Positions 51,950 through 62,031 are shown, counted from the stretch's first letter. The stretch: DNA of 64,000 nucleotides from Fortiea sp. LEGE XX443 (GCF_015206815.1 NZ_JADEXZ010000011.1:39597-103596); one strand, 5' to 3'. Translations and numbers: made by a program. Notes: generated by a model not told the origin, from the letters alone.

Positions 51950-52848
51950 AGCGCCATCCTAGACACTACATTGACGAAAAGGATTTCTGAGATTAAACTT
52001 CGTCTACTTTGAGAATCGTAGTTTTTTATCGAGATGATGAGATTGCTTCCTTACGTCGCAATGACACAACAAAATAATCAAAAACTCCATATCCCAACAT
52101 AGATGAGGTTTAGATCCACTCAGACGTTGATATTTTACAGAAAGCCAACCTTGGTTTTTTGAGAATTAATTTTGATTAACTTCAGCAACAAGATGTAGCC
52201 AGATGTACACAAACCCAGTCTATTCTAGGGAGCAAGTCTTTGACATCTGAATGTAATCGAAATTCACGAGTTAATTTTTTGGGAAATTTATAGTACAAGT
52301 TGACGACTGGAGCGATCGCAAAAAATCTACTAAACGCAGATGCTGAGAACTATAGTCAACCAAAGAATTTAAAAACTTAGCTGTTATTGACCGCCGATGT
52401 TGAGTAGCACGAATGATGCGATTTGATAAATCGTTGAAGCGTTTAACTACAAATTCACTAATGATTCTAATTAGCTATAGCGTAACATTAATTGCCATAG
52501 CCGCCAAGAAAACAGCGATCGCTGTTTTGCCTATTGCCCAACCATCCCCAAAAAATAGGCGATTTTGCACCAGCTAATTGGGCGATGGTTAGACAGTTTT
52601 TAGTTTCCCTGGCTCGTCAAGTTAGATTGTCGGACTATTCCCACAGCGTTAAGGCTTATGCCTAAGCTACTTCAAATGATTTTTGAGGCGCTATTTCAAC
52701 ACTCCAACTCCTCTTGTGGAATACCTGTGAATCCAACACTCCATAGAGAACCGTTTTTCTCTCTCAACAATTAATCCACCCTGCTCTTCCCCATCAGGGA
52801 AGGGGTTAGGTTTGAAAGAAAGTTGCACACCGCGTTACATTTATAACT
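51950..52848. other. spacer with a possible decayed frame
   Basis: No gene with a normal start is visible. On the minus strand a 66-codon frame (52271-52474) reads with coding-like composition (RATQHRRSITAKF, QHLRLVDFLRSL) but lacks a usable start codon. A TTCCC-CATCA-GGGAA hairpin lies near 52786-52801, just past the histidine kinase gene. Confidence 0.4.
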
Positions 52849-54207
52849 TTAAACCAAAGGCAAAAGTATTTTAAATTCTGTTCCTACGCCTACCTGAGAA
52901 CGGAAATTTAATTTACCGCCATGTCTGGCTGTGATAATCCGATAACTGACTCCTAGACTAGTTTCGATATCAGCCCGTTTTTCAGCAGAAAAGGATTCCA
53001 TAATTTGTTTTTGAGCTTCTTCAGACATTCCAGGACTATTGTCAATAATGCTAATACAAACCCAACGAGAATCTAGTGCATTTGCTTGATTTGCTGCTTG
53101 AGAAATAACCGTTGTAGTAATTACGATTTGGGGTTGATTGGTGTTATTACCACACTCTTGATTAAATTGCTGTCGCACTGCTTCATCTAGTAAACTATCA
53201 ACAGTTTGACTAAAGATATTCATTAATACTTGGTGCAATTGCCCCATAAAACAAGAAACAGGTGGAATTTTACCATATTTTTTAATAATATTAATTTCTC
53301 CTTTTAAACGGCTTTTAAGTAGTAAAACAATACCATCTATACAAGCATTAATATCTACTGGTTTGGGATAAACTTCATCAATATGACAAAAATTTTGTAA
53401 ACTGGTAACGAGTTTTTTTAATCTTTCTGCACCATTACTAGCACTTGCAAGAGCTTTAGATAAATCTTCTTCTAAAAAATCAAATTCAATTTCTTCTTTA
53501 AGATGGTTAATTGCAGTTGAAGCTTGAGGTAAATCTTGAGCGTAAGCAGCAATCAGTTTGAGTAAGTCTTGACTATATTTAGATATATAAGTTAAATTGC
53601 CCCAAATAAAACCTACAGGGTCTAAAATTTCATGGGCTAGTCCATCAACTAAACGCCCTAGACGTGCCATTTTATCATTTTGAATCATTTGGGCTTGGCT
53701 ACGTTCATAGCGTACTTGAGTTTCGATCCCACGAATTTGCCAAGCAGCTAAATTCAAGTCATGAATATCTAATAATCTGTAAGTATTAGCAGATGTTTGG
53801 ACTACGACAGGTTCAGCAAAAATTTCTGGCGATCGCTTGAGAGTATGTTGCATCGCTGTTAAAATGGTCGTCGTCTCAGGTAGCAGCAAAATTCCTGTGC
53901 GTGTATGACTGTAAAGATCACCTAGAGTAGCTTTAGCAAATAACTCTTGTCCATAGGGACGAATGAAAAATTCCAGTAGTCGCCGCCGAGAAATCATCCC
54001 GATGTATTCCCCATGTTCTAGTAGAACCACTCCTGGTAATCGTGGGTATTTTTCTAAATAACTAGCAACTTCAGATCCAGTACAACTTGTATCTACGCAA
54101 AAGTTGTACATTGGCAGTTCTTGGAGATTCGACTCTAAACTAAGGTAGCGATCGCTAGTAACAGATAAAACTGGCGGTGATATTAGAGAAATGAATTCTT
54201 GTGTCAC
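52849..54207 (-). CDS. CBS-domain histidine kinase with degenerate ATP-binding motifs
   Basis: I choose the GTG at 54207 (452 residues), preceded by CAGGG; a TTG at 54282 is an alternative. Residues about 25-170 look like paired CBS modules (LPGVVLLEHGEYIGMISRRRLLEF). The dimerisation helix has the histidine in GLAHEILDPVGFIWGN, closely like the phytochrome kinase at 24755-27514. The catalytic domain is altered: the N-box reads MNIFSQTVDSL (second Asn replaced by Gln), the G1 box is DNSPGM, and the G2 box has ETSLGVSY in place of GTGLGLAI. It probably binds ATP poorly and may act as a phosphatase, scaffold or pseudokinase. Confidence 0.8.
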   Translation of the reverse strand: MTQEFISLISPPVLSVTSDRYLSLESNLQELPMYNFCVDTSCTGSEVASYLEKYPRLPGVVLLEHGEYIGMISRRRLLEFFIRPYGQELFAKATLGDLYSHTRTGILLLPETTTILTAMQHTLKRSPEIFAEPVVVQTSANTYRLLDIHDLNLAAWQIRGIETQVRYERSQAQMIQNDKMARLGRLVDGLAHEILDPVGFIWGNLTYISKYSQDLLKLIAAYAQDLPQASTAINHLKEEIEFDFLEEDLSKALASASNGAERLKKLVTSLQNFCHIDEVYPKPVDINACIDGIVLLLKSRLKGEINIIKKYGKIPPVSCFMGQLHQVLMNIFSQTVDSLLDEAVRQQFNQECGNNTNQPQIVITTTVISQAANQANALDSRWVCISIIDNSPGMSEEAQKQIMESFSAEKRADIETSLGVSYRIITARHGGKLNFRSQVGVGTEFKILLPLV

Positions 54208-54907
54208 TGGAAACCCTGATATAAAAAAATTTAACAAGCAATCAGCTAATATTTTAGACCCTACTAATCTTGGCTTTATCAAGAGATAAACAAGTTAACC
54301 AGCTTAATTAATCAAAATATTAACTAACAATAACAGAGTTAAGAATTTATCTGATTTTTATCAAAAAATCTGTAACAATATCTGGGACTATTCTGGAGCG
54401 TGACTACAACAATATATACCAAAATAATACCAAATTGGTATTGCGGTTTCTCGATTTTTATAGTAAAGATCAACCACGGCTGATGTCCAATTTCCCGAAA
54501 ACAAGATAAAACACCGATATGAGCAACTAAAAGTGATCCCCAAATGTTTAAAGACTGTAAATCCTTGATGAAAATGCGTGAAAGATAACACACTAATCAG
54601 CTAATTTATAGTAAGTATAAACATTAGGTAATTAAACGTCACCTGTCCTATGTCAACTAACCTAGAATTCGGAACTATCTCGGAAATCAGATAATCTAAA
54701 CAATAGCTATCCTCAGTAAATGCACTCAGGTAAAATGAATATACTCAAACTTACGGGCGCTAAGGGGCGCTTAAGCAAGACTACGAATTTAACATGGTCT
54801 GATTGTGTCAATAATGTTTAATTGTCCATACATGATTGTGATCCCCATTTCGATAGAATGACTAGACACAACCTCAAAACTTTAAACCGCTTTTGACTGC
54901 GACACCC
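54208..54907. other. AT-rich divergent spacer
   Basis: No credible gene is present. Minus-strand frames at 54339-54593 overlap one another and have no family features. Promoters of the histidine kinase and permease genes must lie here. I see no strong palindrome. Confidence 0.45.
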
Positions 54908-55963
54908 ATGAATCAACTGAGCAATGGTTTTACGATATTTCTGAGTCTGCTAGTCGAAGCGATGCCGTTTTTGCTGCTAGGGGTTTTATTTTCTAGTTTG
55001 CTGCTGTTTTTTGTTGATGAGCGCAAATTAGTCGAAAAAATGCCCAAAAATCCACTGTTGGGTGCTTTAGTTGGTAGTCTGATCGGCTTTTTATTTCCGG
55101 TGTGTGAGTGTGGTAATGTGCCGGTAGCGCGGCGATTGCTGATTCAGGGCGTACCCACATCTGTGGCAATTGGTTTTTTACTAGCAGCACCAACTATTAA
55201 CCCCATCGTGATTTGGGCAACTTGGACGGCGTTTCGCGATCAGCCAGAGATAGTAGTTTTACGCGTCGTATTTTCCCTATCAATTGCCACCATTATCGGT
55301 TTTGTTTTCAGTTTTCAACAAGATTTGAATCCTATAGTCCAGCCGGCGATCGCCCGTTATATGAAGTTTAATCCACCTGCGAAAGTGGAAACTCAACGTC
55401 GGGGAAGACGTTACCAAATTCAACAAGAGCCAACAACAACAAGCCTGTTGCAATCTGGGACATATATTTTGGGAGGTAAAGCAGGTACACCCACACGTAT
55501 AGATGGAAATTTATCACCAATAGATGATGCGATCGCCAGCCCCAATAAACCACTGGCAGCTAAACTGCGTTTATTGGTGGATAATAGCATCCAAGAATTG
55601 CGGGAATTAGGAGGAGTGATGGTGATTGGGAGTGCTATTGCAGCCGCAATTCAAGTCCTCGCACCTCGTGATTTAATCCTCAGCTTAGGTGCTGGCCCTG
55701 TCAGTTCCATCATCGTGATGTTGATCTTGGCAGCAGTCGTCTCAATTTGTTCCACAGTCGATTCCTTCTTTGCACTGTCTTTTGCTTCAGCATTCAGTAG
55801 CGGCTCTTTATTGGCATTTCTGGTATTTGGCCCAATGATCGACATCAAAAGCGTTGGGTTAATGTTATCCATTTTTAAGCCCAGAACAATTTTTTACCTC
55901 TTTGCTTTAGCCGGACAATTAACATTCTTGTTCACGATTTTTATTAACTTGTACGTCTTGTAA
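54908..55963 (+). CDS. permease of the DUF318/ArsP-YcgR type
   Basis: The 351-residue membrane protein has about eight helices. The N-terminal block EAMPFLLLGVLFSSLLLFF is followed by the hallmark FPVCECGNVPVARRLL and GFLLAAPTINPIV. The second half repeats the pattern with IVMLILAAVVSICSTVDSFFALSF. DUF318 members include the ArsP organoarsenical exporter and YcgR-type proteins; the cysteines in PVCECG suggest a metal or thiol role. The ATG at 54908 is preferred to an upstream TTG. A YcgQ-type gene follows. Confidence 0.88.
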   Translation: MNQLSNGFTIFLSLLVEAMPFLLLGVLFSSLLLFFVDERKLVEKMPKNPLLGALVGSLIGFLFPVCECGNVPVARRLLIQGVPTSVAIGFLLAAPTINPIVIWATWTAFRDQPEIVVLRVVFSLSIATIIGFVFSFQQDLNPIVQPAIARYMKFNPPAKVETQRRGRRYQIQQEPTTTSLLQSGTYILGGKAGTPTRIDGNLSPIDDAIASPNKPLAAKLRLLVDNSIQELRELGGVMVIGSAIAAAIQVLAPRDLILSLGAGPVSSIIVMLILAAVVSICSTVDSFFALSFASAFSSGSLLAFLVFGPMIDIKSVGLMLSIFKPRTIFYLFALAGQLTFLFTIFINLYVL

Positions 55964-56164
55964 GTAGAAAAGTGCAAATAAACCGAACTATGTAACGGAA
56001 AGTAAAGTAGCTTGAAAACCTCTTCCCTTCTGCTCTCTGCCTCCTGCCTTGTCATAACGACAATTTTTAACACCGACCTACTTAAATTAGTCAATAGTCA
56101 ATAATTATTTCTTTCACCAATCAAGACTATTGATTATTGACTTTGAACTCTTCACTTGCAACCA

Positions 56165-56935
56165 ATGACTACCCAAACTCCCAAATCTCAACGCCTAAAC
56201 CTATTGTTTTCTTGGCTGGATGTTATAGCAATCACAGCTTGGGGCATTTTGATGTTGAAATACTGGCTGACTGGCAAGCTGAACCTGTTGATTCACCCAA
56301 ATTACTTTGCTTTGGTATTAGTGGCGGGTATTGGCTTGATAATTGTTGGTTCCTTCAAAATGCAAGAACTTTGGCAGCATCGTCGCCGCGATATTGTGAC
56401 AAATGTCCAGCACATGACTTTATTTCCCCCTGGTTGGGGTGGTGCTTTGCTCTTAACTACGGCAATTTTGGGTTTTATCATTACACCACAAGTTTTTGCC
56501 AGCGATAAAGCACTCAACCGCGGTGTAACGGATTTACTCGGAACCTCCCGCATCAAACCCCAAGCCTTTCGGTCTGCGATTCGTCCAGAGGAGCGATCGC
56601 TTGTTGACTGGGTACGCACACTCAACGTCTATCCAGAACCAGACGCATACACAGGACAAAAAGCCAAAGTTCAAGGATTTGTAATCCGCCCACAAGATTT
56701 AGGCAAAGAATATTTGTTCTTAGCAAAATTTGTCCTCTCATGCTGTGCTGCGGATGCTTACCCAATAGGATTACCCGTGAAATTGCCAGCAAATCAAGAA
56801 CAATACGCCTCTGATACTTGGCTAGAAGTCGAAGGACAAATGACAACAGAAAATCTCAATGGGAAACGTCAACTAACCATTGTGGCTAACTCCATCAAAA
56901 AAATTCCGCAACCCCAGAATCCCTATAGTTATTAG
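56165..56935 (+). CDS. TIGR03943 (YcgQ-like) membrane protein
   Basis: The 256-residue protein has two N-terminal membrane helices (LDVIAITAWGILMLKYW, YFALVLVAGIGLIIVG), a third near residue 95 (GALLLTTAILGFII), and a soluble C-terminal domain of OB-fold type (KAKVQGFVIRPQDLG, FVLSCCAADAYPIGLPV). The SCCAADA cysteines are conserved in the family. It pairs with the upstream DUF318 permease, as ycgQ does with ycgR in Bacillus. A shared transport role, perhaps for a metal, is inference. The spacer between them holds STRR-type sequence. Confidence 0.88.
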   Translation: MTTQTPKSQRLNLLFSWLDVIAITAWGILMLKYWLTGKLNLLIHPNYFALVLVAGIGLIIVGSFKMQELWQHRRRDIVTNVQHMTLFPPGWGGALLLTTAILGFIITPQVFASDKALNRGVTDLLGTSRIKPQAFRSAIRPEERSLVDWVRTLNVYPEPDAYTGQKAKVQGFVIRPQDLGKEYLFLAKFVLSCCAADAYPIGLPVKLPANQEQYASDTWLEVEGQMTTENLNGKRQLTIVANSIKKIPQPQNPYSY

Positions 56936-57163
56936 TCAACCAATTTTGGAGTTTAAATTTTGGTTTTTGGATTGATATAGCAGTAGCCAAGGCAGTTAGG
57001 ACATCGGCCAATGATAAAATTCATGCACTAAAAGACTTTTAACCCTGTCACATGCGGTCACTGAGCTTGCTGAAGTGTCACCTGTTCCCTGTCACCTGCT
57101 ATATATTATCCAATCTAAAATTCATGGTCAAAAGTCAAAATTGCAAGCCAGCTAATAATTAAG

Positions 57164-57184
57164 AATTACGAATTACGAATTACG
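57164..57184. repeat. AATTACG heptamer array
   Basis: Three perfect tandem copies of AATTACG and a partial fourth lie just upstream of the next gene. This is a classic STRR heptamer. It could influence promoter spacing. Confidence 0.8.
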
Positions 57185-57198
57185 AATTATTTTGACCA

Positions 57199-58692
57199 AT
57201 GACTAGTAAAACCCTCATTCAACCACTAGATCGCGTAGCGATCGCCATGATGCTGTTGCTGAGTTTGCTGATTGGCTTTATCATCCTCAAAGGAGATGTT
57301 GTTTCCCCGCGTATCCGCGACTTTACCTGGCAAAATCAACAAATTGGCTCAGAAGATATTGCTTTTACCCTCACCTTCAGCCGTCCAATGGACACAAAAA
57401 GCGTCGAGGATAATTTGAAGATTGAGCCGCCTCTGGCAGGTAAAATTAGCTGGGCAGGTAGGCGGATGGTTTATACATTATTAACACCTGCTCCTTACGG
57501 CACAAACTATAAGTTACAGCTACAACAAGCAAAAGATAAATTTGCTCAAGAAGAAGGTCAGATTAAAACTATACAGCCTTTTGTCGGCAATTTTCGTACC
57601 CGCGATCGCGTCATTATTTATATAGGAGCCAACCCAGAAGAACAAGGCCAATTAGTTCTTTACAACCTCACCCAAGAGCAAAAAAAGGTACTTACCCCCA
57701 AAGATATAACGGTGATGGACTTTAAACCATTTCCAGATGGGGAAAAAATCTTATTTTCGGCTCGGACTGCTAACAATGGCGATTTACTCTCAGCCCAGTT
57801 GTACACAGTGACAACCGGGATTTCTGGGAAATCAGACAGCAAACTAGAATCAGGCGGTAAAGTAGACCTAGTTTTAGATAATAAAGACTATCAAAACCTC
57901 AAATTTGACTTATCACCGGATGGAGAAACTATAGTCGTCCAACGCGGGAATAAAAATAATCCCGGTGATTTTGGCCTATGGTATTTGCCCACAACCTGGG
58001 ATAAATCAGCTACAAAACCCACTCCCCAACGCTTGCAAAGTCAACCAGGGGGAGATTTTATGATCACTCCCGATAGTAAAGCCGTAGCCGTTGCCCAAGG
58101 ACAGGGAGCAGCCATCTTACCACTACAAGCGGATGCCAGTAAACCCCTCGACTTTCTGCCGCAATTCGGGCTTGTGCAAGCTTTCTCGAAAGATGGCTCA
58201 CAAGCAGCAATGGTCAAATTCAATACCGATTACACACGAGATTTATTTTTAGTCACCAATCAAGGCATTGAAAAACCGCTATTAAAAACCACCGGCTCGA
58301 TTATCAGTTGCCAATTTGATCCAGCTTCACCCACCCTCTATTGCTTGGTTACACAGTTAATCACAAAAGCAGAATATGTAGAGCAACCTTATTTAGTTGC
58401 CATTGACCTAAAAACTGGACAACAAAAACCCCTGCTAGTGCTACCCATCGATCAGCGGAATGTACAAATGAGCTTATCACCTGATGGTTTAGGTTTGTTA
58501 TTTGACCAAGTAGTACCACAACCTAATAACGTGCAAGCACCTGTAAACAGTTTAAAGACAGATGATGGCGAAGCGATCGCAACCAGCAGTGTGTGGTTAA
58601 TGCCGTTATTACCTATTGCCGATGCTGCCATCACCACAATTAAACCAGAAAAGCTACCTTTGATTGGCTTCCATCCCCGTTGGTTGCCTTAA
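57199..58692 (+). CDS. Ig-like and beta-propeller envelope protein
   Basis: The 497-residue protein has an N-terminal membrane anchor (IAMMLLLSLLIGFIIL, residues about 13-30). A Big_5-type domain follows (AFTLTFSRPMDTKSVEDNLKIEP, cited in part as FSRPMDTKSVEDNLKI; then MVYTLLTPAPYGTNYKL). Residues 135-495 show repeated LSPDGE and FKPFPDGEKILFSA blades of a TolB/WD40-like propeller. It is probably exported and anchored facing the periplasm, with a binding role. No enzyme motif is seen. Confidence 0.8.
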   Translation: MTSKTLIQPLDRVAIAMMLLLSLLIGFIILKGDVVSPRIRDFTWQNQQIGSEDIAFTLTFSRPMDTKSVEDNLKIEPPLAGKISWAGRRMVYTLLTPAPYGTNYKLQLQQAKDKFAQEEGQIKTIQPFVGNFRTRDRVIIYIGANPEEQGQLVLYNLTQEQKKVLTPKDITVMDFKPFPDGEKILFSARTANNGDLLSAQLYTVTTGISGKSDSKLESGGKVDLVLDNKDYQNLKFDLSPDGETIVVQRGNKNNPGDFGLWYLPTTWDKSATKPTPQRLQSQPGGDFMITPDSKAVAVAQGQGAAILPLQADASKPLDFLPQFGLVQAFSKDGSQAAMVKFNTDYTRDLFLVTNQGIEKPLLKTTGSIISCQFDPASPTLYCLVTQLITKAEYVEQPYLVAIDLKTGQQKPLLVLPIDQRNVQMSLSPDGLGLLFDQVVPQPNNVQAPVNSLKTDDGEAIATSSVWLMPLLPIADAAITTIKPEKLPLIGFHPRWLP

Positions 58693-58914
58693 TTAGGGTT
58701 TGCTGAAAAAGTTTGGGGTTTTTATAAAAGCGATCGCTCTTTTTTTGGGGGGAATCAGGCGATTGCTTTGTTCTTTGGGGAAGGAAGCGATCGCCTTTAC
58801 ATAGCAAAGTGCTGAGTATAAAACCAGTAACTATAAGGCTTTGAGTCATCAACACTGTCCTAAGCTCAGTGACTACGGCTATAACTAAACCGTATTAATT
58901 TTTGACTTCACACT

Positions 58915-59655
58915 TCATACTTCATATAGGCTTTCCCAGTCAGGAATAGCCTCACGTTGAGCAATTAGCAATTCCTGAATGCCTTTTTCGGCAAAATCTA
59001 GCAGATTATTTAACTGGCTACGAGTAAAACTGCCTTCTTCGGCTGTTCCTTGAACTTCGATAATTCCCAGGTGGTAATTCATCACGACGTTGAAATCTAC
59101 TGTAGCTGCTACGTCTTCTGGATAGTTTAAATCTAAATATGGCTCTCCTTGGAGTAAACCTACAGAAACTGCTGCTACTTGTCCACATAAAGGCGATCGC
59201 TCTAATACTCCCCACTGTAATAATTGAGAAATTGCCTGAGCCAAGGCGACAAAACCGCCTGTAATTGCTGTGGTTCTGGTTCCTGCATCTGCTTGCAAAA
59301 CATCAGCATCAACAGTTATGGTGCGTTCTCCTAAAGCCTCAAAATCTATTGTTGCCCTTAAGCTGCGTCCGATTAAACGTTGAATTTCTTGAGTCCTACC
59401 AGACAATTTTAACCATTCCCGTTCTTGCCGCTGTTGTGTCGCTGCGGGTAACATGCGGTACTCAGCCGTTAACCAACCTTTGCCACTTCCGGCTAAAAAT
59501 CTCGGCACTCCCTCATTAACACTCACATTACAAAGTACTTGAGTATCACCGCATCTCGCCAGCACCGAACCAGGCGCAAAGCGAGTAAAGCCAGACTGAA
59601 AGCTTACAGGACGGAGTTCGTAAGGTTGTCTGCCATCAGGACGCTGCCATGCCAT
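58915..59655 (-). CDS. rph: ribonuclease PH
   Basis: The 246-residue protein begins [19 protein letters not shown] and continues with [37 protein letters not shown] and [18 protein letters not shown], all signatures of RNase PH. It trims tRNA 3' ends phosphorolytically. The length and active-site region are intact. The upstream adenylate kinase paralogue is on the same strand across a spacer with STRR heptamers. Confidence 0.95.
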   Translation of the reverse strand: MAWQRPDGRQPYELRPVSFQSGFTRFAPGSVLARCGDTQVLCNVSVNEGVPRFLAGSGKGWLTAEYRMLPAATQQRQEREWLKLSGRTQEIQRLIGRSLRATIDFEALGERTITVDADVLQADAGTRTTAITGGFVALAQAISQLLQWGVLERSPLCGQVAAVSVGLLQGEPYLDLNYPEDVAATVDFNVVMNYHLGIIEVQGTAEEGSFTRSQLNNLLDFAEKGIQELLIAQREAIPDWESLYEV

Positions 59656-59688
59656 TGAATTTGCCTCAAAGGTTTCTTAAAAAAAGTA

Positions 59689-59730
59689 TGAAGTAAGAAG
59701 TGTGAAGTATGAAGTCTGAAGTCTGAAATT
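59689..59730. repeat. TGAAGTA/TGAAGTC heptamer array
   Basis: Six consecutive heptamers (TGAAGTA, AGAAGTG, TGAAGTA, TGAAGTC, TGAAGTC, TGAAATT) fill the spacer between rph and the kinase gene. It is a clear STRR array. Confidence 0.85.
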
Positions 59731-59742
59731 TTATCTTCTGAC

Positions 59743-60303
59743 TCAGCACTCAGCACTTAAAAGCAGGTTGAGGATATTTTGCTCCACCATTTCGGGTATT
59801 TGATCACCGTTGATTGTCAACAGTCGGCGGCGACGGTCGTAATATTCTAGGATGGGGATGGTGCGATCGTAAAATATTTCAACTCTACGCTGGACAATTT
59901 CGGGTTGGTCATCTGGTAAGGAACGCCCTAAGGAACGGCTCACCATGACGGCTTGTGGTACTTGTAAATAAATTGCCCAGTCTAGCTTCTGCCCCAAAAT
60001 ATCCAATAAAAAATCCAGTTCTTCCGATTGAAAGGCTGTGCGGGGATAACCTTCCAAAATCCAACCACAAACGACATCAGGCTTTTTGAGTCGCTGGTGA
60101 ATTAATTCAATCATCATTTCATCCGGGACTAGCTCGCCTCTAGCTACGTAGGGTTGTGCGTAAAGTCCAAGTTCGCTATAGTTAGCGATCGCTTCTCGTA
60201 AAATTTCACCTGTAAAAATTTGAGGAATATCAAAGTGTCTGCCAAGCCTTTGCGCTTGAGTGCTTTTACCTGATCCTGAACCTCCCAGAATCACTAATTT
60301 CAC
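59743..60303 (-). CDS. adenylate kinase-like nucleoside monophosphate kinase
   Basis: The 186-residue protein has the P-loop LGGSGSGKSTQAQRL, the AMP-binding FDIPQIFTGEILREAI, the second motif GWILEGYPRTAFQSEEL, and the short lid RSLGRSLPDDQPEIVQRR. It lacks the long lid of bacterial Adk. The change from the usual D-G-F-P-R to E-G-Y-P-R and the short lid suggest a paralogue rather than the essential adk, which in many cyanobacteria lies in the ribosomal protein operon. Substrate specificity is uncertain. Confidence 0.88.
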   Translation of the reverse strand: MKLVILGGSGSGKSTQAQRLGRHFDIPQIFTGEILREAIANYSELGLYAQPYVARGELVPDEMMIELIHQRLKKPDVVCGWILEGYPRTAFQSEELDFLLDILGQKLDWAIYLQVPQAVMVSRSLGRSLPDDQPEIVQRRVEIFYDRTIPILEYYDRRRRLLTINGDQIPEMVEQNILNLLLSAEC

Positions 60304-60817
60304 TATAATTCACTCCCCATCTGGTAAAATTCATAACACTCTACTCTGTTGTGTCCAAATACAGAGTCTAGGTAACACTTGGCTATTTTCATCTGTTGCT
60401 CCCGGATTTTGCGATCGTGTTGCGACTAGTTTCATCTAAAAAACGAAAATGTCAATATCTAATCAAAGAGATTGTTGTAGTGACCCTTGCTACGAAGCGG
60501 TATATTTTGACCAAGGTTGAGACGGTCTACTACTTGACTCAACATACAAGGTTGGGTTGAGGAACGTAGCTTGCTTCCCGTAGAGTAACCCAACACCTCA
60601 AAGTCTTGTATTTGTTGAGTTTCACTTCGTTATACCCAACCTACTCATCTGTTTCATTTTTTTCTGGAATAATCATAAAATCAACACATTCTTGACCGGG
60701 ATTGTGGTGTTTACTATTGCTATTTCATCTAGATATCTGTAGTATCTATTACTAAACAGCTAAATACTAAATTTAGATAAACTAACTGTAGATTAAGCAA
60801 AGGAGCCTGAGGTCAGT
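60304..60817. other. leader region of the sulfate uptake genes with repeat hairpins
   Basis: It contains the hairpin GTTGGGTT (60551-60558) with AACCCAAC (60587-60594) plus nearby ACCCAACC words, a common spacer repeat. A possible NtcA-type site lies at 60739-60752. No gene is seen. Confidence 0.5.
60739..60752 (+). promoter_or_regulatory. possible NtcA-type site (GTA-N8-TAC)
   Basis: The sequence GTA-GTATCTAT-TAC matches the NtcA core, and a TAAACT -10-like hexamer starts 25 bp after it, close to the usual 22-23 bp spacing. The motif is short enough to occur by chance several times in a window this long. Confidence 0.25.
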
Positions 60818-61924
60818 ATGTGGATGGATATCTGGAATCAATGGAAACGCACTTCTTTAAAAAGCTTTGTTTCGTTGTTTTTGGTAGGACTGATTTTGAG
60901 TGTGGCGATCGCAGCCTGTGGCGGTGACAGCGAAAATGCTGCATCTACCAAAAACCCAGAAGCCAGTCCAGTTGCAGCCAACAAGCAAGATGTGGAACTG
61001 ACTTTAGTCTCCTTTGCTGTGACAAAAGCAGCTCATGAGGCAATCATTCCCAAATTTACCCAAAAGTGGCAGCAAGAACATAACCAAAACGTCAAATTCA
61101 AGCAAAGTTACGGTGGCTCTGGTTCTCAAACCCGTGCAGTGATTGATGGTTTAGACGCTGATATTGTCCATTTGGCTTTGGCTTTAGATGTGAGCCGAAT
61201 TGAGAAAGCTGGATTAATTCAACCAGGATGGGAAAAAGAAGTCCCTAACAATGGCATTGTTTCTAAATCAGTAGCAGCCTTAATCACCCGTCCAGGCAAC
61301 CCCAAAAATCTTAACACCTGGGAAGATTTAGGGAAAGATGGTGTGCAAATAATTACTGCCGATCCCAAAACTTCTGGAATTGCGCGTTGGAACTTTCTCG
61401 CATTTTGGAATGCAGCAATTAAATCCGGTGGTGGAGAAGAAAAAGCCTTGGATCTTGTGACCAAAATTTACACAAAAAACGTACCATTGTTAACAAAAGA
61501 TGCTCGTGAAGCAACGGATGCTTTCTTCAAGCAAGGTCAAGGTGATGCGTTAGTTAACTATGAAAACGAAATTATCTTGGCAGAACAAAAGGGTGAAAAA
61601 GTTAACTACATTATTCCTGAAGTGAATATTTCGATTGATAACCCCATAGCAGTAGTTGATAAAAACGTTGATAAGCATGGCACGCGCGAAGTAGCACAAG
61701 CTTTTGTAGAATATCTGTTTACCCCTGAAGCTCAAGCAGAATTTGCCAAAGTGGGATTCCGTCCAGTGGATGAAACAGCCGCACAAACCAAGGAACTGGC
61801 AGCAAAATATCCCAAAGTCAAAACTTTAGGTTCAGTAGCAGATTACGGTGGTTGGAATGCTGTGCAGAAGAAATTTTTTGATGATGAGGCTGTTTTTGAC
61901 CAAATTCAATCTCAAAAAAGGTAA
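60818..61924 (+). CDS. sbpA: sulfate ABC transporter substrate-binding protein
   Basis: The 368-residue protein has a signal peptide with lipobox-like VAIAACGG, so it is probably a lipoprotein. It has the sulfate-binding family motifs LTLVSFAVTKAAHEAIIP, SYGGSGSQTRAVIDGLDADIVHLAL, cited in part as YGGSGSQTRAVIDGL, and DPKTSGIARWNFLAFW. It captures sulfate (or thiosulfate) and delivers it to CysTW. An AAGGAG sequence precedes the start. A second ATG two codons later is possible. The permease genes follow after a hairpin. Confidence 0.95.
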   Translation: MWMDIWNQWKRTSLKSFVSLFLVGLILSVAIAACGGDSENAASTKNPEASPVAANKQDVELTLVSFAVTKAAHEAIIPKFTQKWQQEHNQNVKFKQSYGGSGSQTRAVIDGLDADIVHLALALDVSRIEKAGLIQPGWEKEVPNNGIVSKSVAALITRPGNPKNLNTWEDLGKDGVQIITADPKTSGIARWNFLAFWNAAIKSGGGEEKALDLVTKIYTKNVPLLTKDAREATDAFFKQGQGDALVNYENEIILAEQKGEKVNYIIPEVNISIDNPIAVVDKNVDKHGTREVAQAFVEYLFTPEAQAEFAKVGFRPVDETAAQTKELAAKYPKVKTLGSVADYGGWNAVQKKFFDDEAVFDQIQSQKR

Positions 61925-61945
61925 TTGAAGGAGATAGTGCAGAAA

Positions 61946-61977
61946 GCAGGAGGATAAAACTTCCTGCGTTTTCTTTC
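61946..61977 (+). terminator. partial terminator between sbpA and cysT
   Basis: GCAGGAGG pairs with CTTCCTGC around ATAAAA, followed by GTTTTCTTTCTCT. Lying between the binding-protein and permease genes, it could let sbpA be expressed above the permeases. Confidence 0.5.
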
Positions 61978-62031
61978 TCTAGTTTCTAACTAATCCCTTC
62001 CATTGCCCAATACTTAATTTCCGAAATAGTT

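Noticed and set aside
54339..54593. Small minus-strand genes in the divergent spacer
   Set aside because: Two overlapping frames of similar length with AT-driven composition and no family features.
56137..56508. Plus-strand frame of 123 codons overlapping the YcgQ-like gene
   Set aside because: The other frame matches the TIGR03943 family over its whole length; this one has no features.
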